Assembly (NCBI RefSeq): GCF_037392515.1
Contig: NC_090280.1
Location: 74,326,504 to 74,390,503, forward strand
Reading direction: 5' to 3'
Origin: Haliotis asinina
Taxonomy: Eukaryota; Mollusca; Gastropoda; Lepetellida; Haliotidae
Length of the DNA: 64,000 bases
Shown: piece by piece, positions 36,301-44,862 of the stretch
Layout: the number at the start of each line of letters is the position of its first letter
How positions within the stretch are numbered: the stretch's first letter is position 1
Notes under the pieces: generated by a model
Told to the model about the DNA's origin: nothing
Databases searched by the model: none
What the model saw: the letters and a program-made list of their open reading frames with translations, nothing else
Program-made: the position numbers and the translations under genes

Positions 36301-38469
36301 CTCCCAAGCTTTTCTTTTCACTGCAATATTCATTTGGTATGGACATCTTTAGAACATTTTATGCACCAGTTCATTGAAGTTGCTCAGTCGGAGAAACTGC
36401 AGGGGTTGGTTAATTCACTTCCACATGCATGCTGTTGTACATGCAGTTGCTTATGTGCAATCCCGTGCCATGTGTAATATTTAATGTAAGCTGAGATAAT
36501 CCTGTTTCAGGTTGTCACTGGGTGTGGGAGATACTTCGCATGCTTCAAGAAGAGACTATTGACGTGGCCGTGCACGAGAAAGAAGGCCTAATGATGGAAT
36601 GGAGGACACCAGAGTTCATGGACAAATTCCCATCGCCTCGAGTTCTAAATAACCATGTTTTGCTGAGACATCTCAACCCAGAGCTCTTTAGCAAGAAGAT
36701 CAAAATCGTCATGGTCGTTCGCAACCCAAAGGACGTAGCTGTATCTTTTTATCATCACCACAAAAAGCTCGTAGAGTATGAGTACAATGGACAATTTACA
36801 AATTACGTACGAAATTATCTAGATGGAAAAGGTTAGTTCTTCTTGGTTCAGTGTAATGTTATATAAAGTTTCAGCTTTGTTGGTAATGTTAGAACTCTTT
36901 GGCTGGGCAGGAAAATGTAAGTTCAACCCCCATACGTCTGCATGCCTCTTTGTTTTAGTTGACTCCTGCTGTGTGTTCGACTATACACGGGACTGGGAAA
37001 AGGAGATTGAGGAACACCCTGCACATCCAATACTTCTTCTCTGTTACGAGGACATGAAAGAGGTGAGTGCATATGGTGGCCGGTTGCATAGCTGAATTCA
37101 AGACTTGTGGTGCAAATTCTGATTTTTTTTCTATTTTGATTTGTTTTTAGGAATTCACAAATGTGAATTAATGAGTGTTTGTTTGTTCCTCCAGGGCCAA
37201 AAAAAACCCCAAGAGTCATCTCGTTTGCAGTCAATGCACTTGACATTCAAAATTGCATATGCACTGGTTTCCAGCTGGTATTTTACCCGGAGCTCAGCCC
37301 CGTTCATCAAAGCGACCGCAGCGCTAAGGTGATCGTAACTCCCATGTTTTAACACAGACTTAAAACTGTTGAAACGCTACGTCGCTTTGAGGAGCGGGAC
37401 CCCGTATTTGTGTTGAGGTGAATAGTATTTGGAATTAACAAAAGGACGGATCTCAACCCACTTTCATGTGTTTTCATCGTAATATTTCCCTGCGTGCAAG
37501 CTTTGAAAAGCCAAACTTGTTGAATGAACAAAGAAGAGACAGTCATCAATATCCCCCGCATTACCTCCAATTTCAGTCGAAATCAAACTTGTTGCCATGG
37601 AAACGCCAAAAATATTTTATTTAGAATTCCAAAACAATCAAGAGACACAAGTACCCCACTAGACCAATCTATGTGTCAAGTTTGGTGAAGAAATATTTTA
37701 ATACCTCCCCTGTAAAATGTGGGGGATATTAAACGGACCAGTAATATGATACGGACCAGTGCCTGATCCACTTCGATAATATCGATTCCGATTGACTGGA
37801 GTGATACCAAGTCCCAGAGTAGTGACGACCAGCCACTCATTCTAATATGTTCCGATGTTTTCTTTTAGAATCTCTTTCATGAGGTGAAAAAGATAGGGAA
37901 CTTTCTCGGGAAATCCTTTGAAGACGCCTTCTACCAGAAAATTGCTGACAAGTGCACATTTTCAAAGATGAGGGACAGAAAGGGTGCTGTTCATAAAGAA
38001 TTGGAGAACAACATATTCTACAGGAAAGGTGGGTTCCATACCAGCAAATGTCACTGGCAATGGCGAGAGTTCTCCCTCAAACACAACTTACACTTTCTTG
38101 ATGCTAGGCCGTGAAATAACATGGAACTTCAGAACATTTGGTTAAGGTTAGTTCGAAACCTACATCGCTTCGTTCTGATTTCTGCGATTGTCGAGATTAC
38201 CTCACTTTCATTCCTTGTAGTTTGATGGTCTCAACATGGCATTGTCTGGAGGTATTCAAAATCCAAACTCACAACTCGCTTAGTCACTTTCACACAAACT
38301 TTTTTCGCACCTTGCAGGTGAGGTCGGTGACTGGAAGAACTGGTTTACAGTTGCCCAAAGTGAATGGTGTGACCGCATATGTGAAGAGAAAATGGCAGGT
38401 TCCAAAATAAGATTCCGGTATACTTTGGACAACAACAGAGAAACAAACAACAACGACACCGGGTCATAA
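24389..38469 (+). CDS. Cytosolic sulfotransferase B (SULT-like), five coding exons
   Basis: Tandem duplicate of gene A. Coding exons are 24389-24551, 36511-36831, 36959-37062, 37869-38028 and 38318-38469, with the same five lengths (163, 321, 104, 160, 152) and phases as gene A, giving 299 residues. About 37 residues differ by eye (88% identity). YPKSGCHW (51-58), RNPKDVAVSF (125-134), His103, GDWKN (253-257) and the KxxxTVxxxE dimer motif are all kept. The segment before His103 reads LNN here and LNT in A. Residues 163-166 read DSCC where A has DSGS. All introns have GT/AG borders; the exon 4 donor is GTGGGT. Intron 1 spans 12 kb because of inserted elements. The frame is undamaged, so it is probably functional. 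Confidence 0.92.
24952..25070 (+). mobile_element. Possible hAT-type terminal fragment
   Basis: GGGCTGTAACGATGCAT followed by several ATCGAT-rich stretches resembles the end sequence of some hAT DNA transposons (CAGGGCTGTAACGAT...). No matching opposite end or transposase was found. Confidence 0.3.
25071..28060 (+). other. Part of intron 1 of sulfotransferase B, nothing recognised
   Basis: AT-rich sequence with frames under 90 residues and no domain signature on either strand. Confidence 0.4.
28068..28508 (+). other. Unassigned coding-like stretch
   Basis: GC content rises and two frames look better than chance: a short one from an ATG at 28068 beginning MEDSDFEEARQALGAVVRER, and one at 28176-28508 of 110 residues with a possible donor, CAG|GTAAGT, at 28257. 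Neither matches a family I recognise. It could be a fragment of a transposon gene. Confidence 0.25.
28799..28861 (+). mobile_element. SINE-like element, family 1, 5' fragment
   Basis: CCTGTGAAGGTCCCGGGGTG, then TTCAGCAACACATGCTTGCC, then the copy stops. Confidence 0.8.
28862..29360 (+). other. Part of intron 1 of sulfotransferase B, nothing recognised
   Basis: A 116-residue plus-strand frame (28915-29265) shows no known domain; rejected as a gene. Confidence 0.35.
29370..30190 (-). mobile_element. L1/Tx1-like LINE reverse transcriptase fossil
   Basis: Reading the minus strand from 30190 down, there is a YADDT box (near 30088), then the block KLNIDKTKAIWIG and FEILGI (29880-30050), then RRGNFTP and NLWKSQLLYTF-like sequence, which is the order seen in L1/Tx1 reverse transcriptases (palm catalytic motif, thumb). 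The frame shifts at least twice and contains stops, and the 5' part with endonuclease is missing. It sits in antisense orientation in intron 1 of gene B. Confidence 0.75.
30480..31075. other. GC-rich block of unknown nature
   Basis: Composition changes sharply to GC-rich between AT-rich neighbours, with GAGCCGGACGTCCCGAGGTC and CTAACGCCCCGCGGGCGATA. No frame of note. It may be the untranslated end of a LINE or another repeat. Confidence 0.3.
31310..32115 (-). mobile_element. MULE-type transposase fossil
   Basis: On the minus strand from 32115 down: PGIFTQLYTIYAF, PLVYGLLPYKTQATYERFF, VFTDFESAAPNAIVKTFP, GCYFH, then in another frame HRKLSNIIANHPNLFKI and VLKKEQSF, then LNDRLCNLKQQYIAG. These follow the order of the MULE (Mutator-like) DDE domain and C-terminal region, with the second catalytic Asp in TDFE. 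Frame changes and a missing N-terminus show it is broken. Plain DNA transposon remnant in intron 1 of gene B. Confidence 0.75.
32300..32925 (+). other. Part of intron 1 of sulfotransferase B, nothing recognised
   Basis: AT-rich, no repeat or coding signature identified. Confidence 0.4.
32936..33106 (-). other. Possible minus-strand exon of unknown function
   Basis: An acceptor-like TTGACACAG and a donor GTG|GTAAGA frame about 171 bp open in one frame (IYVSWMCSGYTFYDAQM... rich in Tyr and Asn). It lies downstream of the RPA-like exons on the same strand, so it could belong to the same broken gene. No family recognised. Confidence 0.25.
33180..33545 (+). repeat. About 95-bp tandem repeat, four units
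   Basis: GTCAGCAATAT-TTCAG-TAC(A/G)TTAA-CAAACATAT recurs at about 33187, 33282, 33377 and 33461. Units are separated by a CCTG-AAATC-TGGTTAATCATCCCA stretch. Confidence 0.8.
33548..35158 (-). pseudogene. Broken spliced gene for an RPA1-like OB-fold / zinc-ribbon protein
   Basis: Three exon-like blocks on the minus strand: about 35158-35061 (acceptor TGTTAG, donor CTG|GTAATG; DFYMEDKGYFSALSKAVDLM), about 34721-34502 (acceptor TTGCAG, donor AAG|GTATGT; PVKLTNCEVL, MSKMDLRFG) and about 34177-33548 (acceptor TTCCAG; VIICDAAGCIPVVF, SFSFTNVAVKQYAGEHYLTT, then CANCHHSKEV and CDSCHTCQ as a zinc ribbon). The order resembles an RPA70 OB fold with zinc ribbon, a single-stranded DNA binding module. The first junction would give a stop, and one frame break falls in an A-run of block three. 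Could be a host pseudogene or cargo of a transposon such as a Helitron, several of which carry RPA-like genes. Confidence 0.5.
35500..36352 (+). mobile_element. R2/R4-superclade LINE reverse transcriptase fossil
   Basis: SHLLYMDDIELLAKGD (palm YMDD-type box, near 35515-35560) and ESFSNDIGMTWA, then a 199-residue open stretch (35753-36352) with KSRLKKIWSSELNARNKIEA, INTW-like TNTFAVPVLSYSFAVVDW, LDRLTRRIM and HHPRS, and finally VLLDKTNEVMYLIEFSVPFD and EKHDKYADL. This order is typical of R4/Dong-like elements of the R2 superclade. At least two frame breaks lie before 35753. The 5' half is absent. Same strand as gene B, ending only 160 bp before its exon 2. Confidence 0.7.
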
Positions 38470-39219
38470 ATACAGTAACTTTAATCCCAGTGCCATTATT
38501 AACCAAGAAATGAAGAGTGAAGAGCGTTGTTAAATGTAACATATCGTAGTCTGGGGCAATGCCAAAAGCAGATATGGATAGCTCATGCTCAAAATATATA
38601 ACATGCACACAAATACCGATTCACCCTTGGGGTATTAAAATTTTAGGTGATATTGTGATATGATGACAAAATCATATATGTTTGTATTGAAAGTTTCTGT
38701 TCACAGAGCCTAGTTTGGAATGTGATGAATATAGCTATCTGGTGACAGTTATGACAGTTAACCCATTTTGGGGGAGAAGATTGTATATACCGTGCCCTAA
38801 TATTTTACAAACAAGAAATGGTTTCGACGGTTTGAAACATTCTAATGCGTCGTTAACGGCTGCAACTTGGATTAAATCCAACTTTCATATTAAGTGGTGT
38901 CTCTTAGATGTACTGACCATTCTTTATCATGTCAGTTTTAGGGTCATCTCTTTATTCCGACTGAAGTACAATTTGAAAGAATTGAAATCAATGTTACCTG
39001 TAGGTCAGATGCCTCATCTAGACTTACACAATGAACTGAATCTTTGGTGATATTATGTTCGAAAGGTTAATTAATATGTTGCGTTAATATCACCCACTAA
39101 TGATGTTCTGTAAGGGGTCAGAAATGGACATCAATCATTTCTACAGACCTTATGAATACATGCACGCATGAGGTCACGCGCGCAAAAATACTTATATTAG
39201 TACTGCGCTATTATCTTAC
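38470..39219 (+). other. 3' flank of sulfotransferase B
   Basis: Sequence right after the stop (ATACAGTAACTTTAATCCC) matches the flank of gene A and later blocks also correspond (TGTGATGAATATAG). A 111-residue frame at 38715-39050 has no recognised domain and is not called. Confidence 0.5.
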
Positions 39220-39489
39220 CCGTGAAGCTCCCGGGGTAGATTAGGCCTTCAGCAACCATGTTTGCCATAAAAGGCGATATGCTTGCCGGAAGAGGCGACT
39301 AACGGGATCGGGTGGTCAGGCTCGCTGACTTGTTTGACACATGTCGTCGGTTCCCAATTGCGCAGATCGATGCTCATGTTGCTGGTCACTGGATTGTCTG
39401 GTCCAGACTCGATTATTTACAGACCGCCGCCATATAGCTGGAATATTGCTGAGTGCGGCGTAAAACTAAACTCACTCACTCACTCACTG
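39220..39489 (+). mobile_element. SINE-like element, family 1, full-length reference copy
   Basis: The best copy in the window: CCCGTGAAGCTCCCGGGGTA, TTCAGCAACCATGTTTGCCA, GCGACTAACGGGATCGGGTG, GATGCTCATGTTGCTGGTCA, GATTATTTACAGACCGCCGC, ATATAGCTGGAATATTGCTG, then GCGGCGTAAAACTAAACTC with four ACTC units. About 270 bp. No clear tRNA A/B boxes seen, so its pol III origin is unproven. Confidence 0.9.
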
Positions 39490-39699
39490 CGCTATTATCC
39501 AGCTCAGTTGCTCAAAGCTGTTGTTTTTCTCTGGATCACTGGATCACTGGATGTCAACCGTATATTTTCATTCGCAACGGAGAAATACAACACTTCGCAG
39601 CTGTTTAAGCGCACCAAGTTAATGTGGCTTTCCCACCCTTACGAGGTACCCATTCCTGGGGACCATGTGCAGGGAAGGATATTCATAATTAGACAATGA

Positions 39700-40330
39700 T
39701 TATCGTTGTACATGTTGGAAACTATTGGTATTTAGATGCGATATTGTATATGTTAGAAACTATTGTTATATAAATGCTACATTGTACAAGTTAGAACTTA
39801 TTCAGTATTGATGGTCAATAGTACATGTTGGAAACTATTGATTGTTGATGCTACATTTACATGTTGGAAACTATTGGTTCTTGATGCTACATTGTACATG
39901 TTGGAAACTATTGATTATTGATGCTACATTGTACATGTTGGAAACTTTTCATTGTTGATGCTACATTGTACATGTTGGAAACTATTGATTATTGATGCTA
40001 CATTGTACATGTTGGAAACTTTTCATTGTTGATGCTACATTGTACATGTTGGAAACTATTGATTATTGATGCTACATTTACATGTTGGAAACTATTGATT
40101 ATTGATGCTACATTGTACATGTTGGAAACTTTTCATTGTTGATGCTACATTGTACATGTTGGAAACTATTGATTATTGATGCTACAGTGTACATGTTGGA
40201 AACTTTTCATTGTTGATGCTACATTGCACATGTTGAAAACTATTAATATGCAGAAGCTACATTGTATATGTCGGACACTATTGATATAGTTCGATTCTAT
40301 ATATTACATGATGAAAACGATTGACTATTA
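39700..40330 (+). repeat. 37-bp minisatellite with 74-bp higher-order unit
   Basis: GCTACATTGTACATGTTGGA + AACTATTGATTATTGAT alternates with a variant ending AACTTTTCATTGTTGAT, so two 37-bp subunits form a 74-bp repeat through about 39900-40220. Flanking units are more diverged. Sister to the array at 18838-19820. Confidence 0.92.
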
Positions 40331-40639
40331 TTGCTACATTGTACGTGTTGGAAACTATTGTTACATACTGCATTGTATTACAGTGTTTAGTCATTGAATA
40401 ACTGCAGAATTGAATAACTCTTCACGTTTGTTTCTGGAATACTGATTAAAATCTGTATGGATTTCTTTTAGATCATTCAAATATTACAGCCAAATGGTTG
40501 TTTTGTAAAATATAAAAATGGAAAATATGATGATTGATATCATGAGCATCCATTAGTGTGACCAAGATAGGAACAGAAGCAAATAAGCACTCGGACCCAT
40601 TACACAGAAACGAGGATGTGCCCCTGATACTCATGTGGC

Positions 40640-42130
40640 AATTCCAATTCAATTCATTTATTCTCGTTCAACCACCATTGGTGGGACAAGAGAGTACCTC
40701 TTACAAGGTGAAGGTTAATTTGGGTTATGGACATTTAAATTTGGTGAGTGTCGATTGGTGATGGATATAAATCTGGACAGCTTTTGTAGGATTAACAATT
40801 TATTTTTAGACGTGAAAGACTGAAAAGTATATAAAATGAGAAACCTATTGAATATTTTTGGAGCATATAGGGTCTCTCGTGAGTGCCTTACAGCTAAATA
40901 TGTAGTGAAATCAGTCAGCTATCGCTGAGCTTTTCACAAAGTTGGCAAGTTGGTACATCTGTATGTGTATCAGTCCATTTCCCAGTTTCAACATGAAGAT
41001 CTGAATCGCAAGATCTGAATCGCAAGACTGGGAGAGAAACAGAGCTACATAATGAAAGGTATTTTTCAAAAGATTGGTAAGAAAAAGCGTTTGGTTTGTT
41101 ACGAACTCTAACTTGCCACCTTGAGAAAAATGGTCTTCCAATATTCTCTCGCCCTGCATAATACGGTACTTAGTGCTAGCACACAAAGAATTGTAAAATA
41201 CATAGCTTAAACCACAATTATTGAGAATCACCGGTACATAGCTGGAGTTTACATCATCAGTTTTACAGAGTATGTAACCAACTTTGGACATTTTTACAGG
41301 AAGTGTTGTTAGTTCTAGCCAATAACTTGTGCCAATAACTAAGCATTCTTTGACCCGTGAAGGTCCCGAGGTAGAACATGTCTGCCACAAAAGGCGACTA
41401 TGCTTGTCGTAAGATGCGACTAACGGGATCGAGTGGTCAGGCTCGCTGGCTTGGTTGACACATGTCATCGGTTCCCAATTACGCAGGTCGATGCTCATGC
41501 CGGATTGTCTGGTCCAGACTCGATTATTTACAGACCGCAGCCATATAGCTGGAATATTGCTGAGTGCGGCGTAAAACTAAACTCACTCACACTCACTCAA
41601 TCACTCATCATTCTTTTGCAAATTACGACATCCAGAGGCATCCGACCAAGTTCTCCATGTGTGAAAAATATTTAGAGTGGAATTTCATAAGTCCTCTTTC
41701 CAATTTCAGAAACTGAGATGAACTTTTTCGGCAGCAGCTAAATTTTCGTATCCCCACACTTCACACCGATAAATTAGTATTGGTTTAATCATAACAGCAA
41801 AAGCTTTTAAAAGACAGTCGAGGAGAAAATATATGTTACGAGCTCGATTCATTAATAAAAGCGTAACATTATTTGCTCTATTCAGTTGTTGTTTCGTACC
41901 CTTATTCGTTTTTCCGTTACTATGAAAGTTGATAGCAAGATAGCTTTGCCCTGAATCTGTTTGCTCTGTTTTAAGATTACTAAGAGAAAGAGTATTTAGA
42001 CTTACATTCGAGATCTCGCCAAATATGACTATTTTAGTTTTTAAGACGTTAGTTAACAGCAGGCGTCGACGGTATCTAAAGAATTTTGCAAAGGACCTGT
42101 GCTGTTATTCACTAGTACAGAAAATAGTCC
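40640..42130 (-). mobile_element. LINE fossil (RTE/CR1-like C-terminal reverse transcriptase), split by a SINE
   Basis: Minus-strand reading from 42130 gives a YLAINFHSNGKTNKGTKQQ block, NRANNVTLLLMNRARNIYF and IKPILIYRCEVWGYENL (41725-41950), the usual thumb/C-terminal order of LINE reverse transcriptases. Across a SINE at 41353-41611 it continues with YWLELTTLPVKMSK, NNCGLSYVFYNSL and KYRIMQGE (40911-41350). A 3' terminus rich in TTGAATTGAATTGG lies near 40645. Frame breaks are present and the 5' half is missing. Confidence 0.65.
41353..41611 (+). mobile_element. SINE-like element, family 1, inside a LINE fossil
   Basis: CCCGTGAAGGTCCCGAGGTA, GCGACTAACGGGATCGAGTG, GATTATTTACAGACCGCAGC, GCGGCGTAAAACTAAACTC and ACTC repeats. 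LINE-derived sequence lies on both sides on the opposite strand. Confidence 0.9.
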
Positions 42131-42394
42131 GAGTAGGATTTACTAATGTTAACACATGATTAAATATTATTACACATATTTCTGTACGAGTTGCAGAAAC
42201 TTTCCATTTTTAGTACACCTCGCTAAATCTGGTTGAGACATCTTCGTTCAAGCACCGCGAAAGCACCATCAACAACAACACAACCCCATGGACTGCGCCG
42301 AGTCTCCGACTTGTCAGAAGCTGACTTTTTGTCAGAAGACCAGTTCAAGGTAACGTCTTGTCGTAAGGGTTGAACGTATACAATGGTGACGACA

Positions 42395-42845
42395 ACGAGT
42401 GAGATGACTCTGGGCAGGATGGGGAACAACTTTGTTCTCGGTGAGTCCTGGTTTCTTCTCAGATGTGCTGATAGACGTTCACGTGTATACTGACGTTGGA
42501 GTAAACGTCAAGCCGATAACTGTGTATAGACGGTTGATAGATTTGATGGTGGAAGAGGCGTGTTTTGAGTCTCTTGTTGAAGAGTGGCAGAGTTGGTACT
42601 AGTTTTAGATCAACAGGCGGAGAATTCCAAAGGGTAGCAGCTGCATACTGAAAGACTTGGCACCAAACGAGGCATGGACAGAAGAAACTGATCATGGGAG
42701 TGGAGAGATCTGGAGGGAGTGTACCTTATCGTGATCTCTTGAAGAAAGACAGGTCCCATTTTATGAATTGCCTGATAGGGGAAAACCAGCAATGTTCTGA
42801 ATCATTGGAAACTCCAAACAATAAACAGTAACAGTAATCTAGACT
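42395..42845 (-). mobile_element. CR1/L2-like LINE 3' end fossil
   Basis: On the minus strand: GPVFLQEITIRYTPSRSLHS and QFLLSMPRLVP, then in another frame VFQYAAATLWNSPPVDLKL and FNKRLKTRLFHHQ. This is the conserved C-terminal signature (Y.P.RSLRS ... A..LWNSLP ... F...LKT.LF) of CR1/L2/Jockey-type LINEs. The two halves are in different frames, so the copy is dead. Confidence 0.75.
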
Positions 42846-43112
42846 AGACAGGACTAAAGTTCTCATAAGACATCTTGTGTCAACAGATCGCGATCCTGAG
42901 AAATAATGGAATAATAAAAAAAATTATTTGAAGACATACATTCTACATGACCGTAGGAAAACAAAGACAAATAGGGACTGTAAGTACACACCTGAAATAA
43001 ATAATACCATCCAATGGTGCAGTTTGTTTGGAACCCTTTGGAGGGATTTGAGACATTATATGGAACTTGACTTCCGGCAAAGGTTACCAGTCGGCTTCCG
43101 GTACGTCACGTC

Positions 43113-43312
43113 ATTTATTTCTGTACAGAAAGATCTGTTAATGTTTCCGCTATATCCTAATAAGGTGAAAGCGTTGGATCTTACCTGGTAACATTGCGGT
43201 TTCCAACAAGAACGAGGATGTGTACTGAAAAAGTCATTTGTTTCCACACGGAAAGATCTTACGACCTTTCCGTTTTTCGTAATACGTAGAAAGCGTTCTA
43301 TATCACCTGGAG
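43113..43312. repeat. Diverged tandem duplication, about 120 bp
   Basis: GTCATTTATTTCTGTACAGA...ACCTGG (43113-43192) recurs as GTCATTTGTTTCCACACGGA...ACCTGG (43232-43312) with many changes. Confidence 0.45.
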
Positions 43313-43346
43313 ACGACACTAAGAACTATTCATCGTCGCTGTGAAG

Positions 43347-43586
43347 ACTACCCGTGATGGTATTGGTTAAAACACTGGCCTTCAGTAACCGATGCTAGCG
43401 GTAACAGGGGACTAACGGGATTGGGTGTCAGGCTCGCTGACTTAGTTTCCATATGTCGTCGTATGCCAACTGTGTAGATCGATGCTCATGCAGTTGATCA
43501 CTGGATTGTCTGGTCCAGATTCAATTATTTACAGACCGATGCCATATACCTGGTTTATTACTGAGTAAAACTAAACTCCCTCACTG
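43347..43586 (+). mobile_element. SINE-like element, family 1
   Basis: CCCGTGATGGTATTGG, GGACTAACGGGATTGGGTG, CAATTATTTACAGACCGATG and a degraded GAGTAAAACTAAACTCCCTC tail. Confidence 0.85.
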
Positions 43587-44790
43587 TGAAAACAATCCAC
43601 ATGCTCCTAGCTCAATGCTGTATCTATAAACGCATGTATATTTCATGCTAGGATCCCGTCAATTTGTGCACTTTGAAGTCTTCCATTTTTCCGCATAATG
43701 TTTGTGTATAAGTAAACGCTAACCCACCGCTACACTTTTGTGTTCATTTTGCGCTTGCGTCAAACCTAGATGTAGATTTGTGTACATGACAGTGGCAAGC
43801 CATCAGACGCTCTGACTATCTTTCCCTGGGATAACATTGACTTTCTCTTTTATGTCAGTTATAAGCAGACAATATTGCCGGGCGCTGTTCAGGAGAGTTT
43901 ATCAGTCTTGCTTGCATAAAACATAAACAAGTTATGTTTTCATGAATGACCATTTTCACAGTTTGCTATATGTATAATCTGTGAAAGGTTTTGAATAACA
44001 TAATAATTTCTTTAGACTACAGTGCATGCGTCCTGTTATAATCGAACTATAATGACGTTTCAGGAAATGTTATTACGTGAATCCAGCTCTCACTGTGTTA
44101 TATCACAAATATAAAATAAATAGACATTTAACGCATATCCCTCTTCAACGTTTATTTAATTAACATCGTCACATACAGTCAAAGACACTAAATGATTTAA
44201 GTGAATCTGTCAAGGCAACATTCTTTTTTCCATAACCTTACGGAGACTTTGATAGCTTTGGTTGTCGACACAATTACTAGACTAGACATTTCATGCAATC
44301 TTGAGATTTGAGAAGATAACTTCTTGTCGTAAATTTTAAAACACTGACGCGGTCGCATAATAAACGAGTGTGACATCAAAGCCATATAACGCATATTATT
44401 TACTCAGTTTTGCTCAGATCTGTTACGGTATGTATTTTCAAAAATGTCTTGCTTACAAGTTCTTTAACCTTACAGTTGTGATACAGATTCTAATATCGCT
44501 TCGCCTTATGTTCATCCTGAACTAGCAAGAGATCGGATGGGGGGTAGGAGGGAAAAAGAGAACGAACACTGTTTGCAATAACCGGGCAGATTCTGAAAGA
44601 AATGTATATATTAAGATCATATGGTTATAGCCTTTAACCTCTAAATAGCTCTGTGATGAAGAACGATACGTTTTATTTTGGAAACATTTTCGTATTAAAA
44701 GAAAATGAAGGAAGATTTACGAAGACGAGGAAGTGTATTCAAGTGTCGCATGGGCAAAATTATCTTTTTAATCAAGTAATAAGTTTCCAC
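43587..44790. other. No gene recognised
   Basis: AT-rich with frames under 70 residues. Nothing supported on either strand. Confidence 0.4.
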
Positions 44791-44791
44791 C

Positions 44792-44862
44792 CGTGAAAAT
44801 CCGGCATAGAACTGGTCTTCTGCCACCCATGGATCCGTGAAGGTCTGGGGTAGAATAGGAAT
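44792..44862 (+). mobile_element. Two tandem 5' fragments of SINE-like family 1
   Basis: CCCGTGAAAATCCGGCATAG is followed within 40 bases by a second head, TCCGTGAAGGTCTGGGGTAG. Each is truncated early. Confidence 0.6.

Noticed and set aside
37315-37345. Further copy of the 100-bp MITE
   Set aside because: Only GCGCTAAGGTGATCGTAACT resembles part of it; no paired inverted end could be found.
39700-40330. CRISPR-like array
   Set aside because: Direct 37-bp repeats without unique spacers; a minisatellite in a eukaryotic genome.
40911-41498. 195-residue minus-strand open frame
   Set aside because: The first third is a reversed SINE and the rest a LINE fossil; it is a chance fusion, not a gene.
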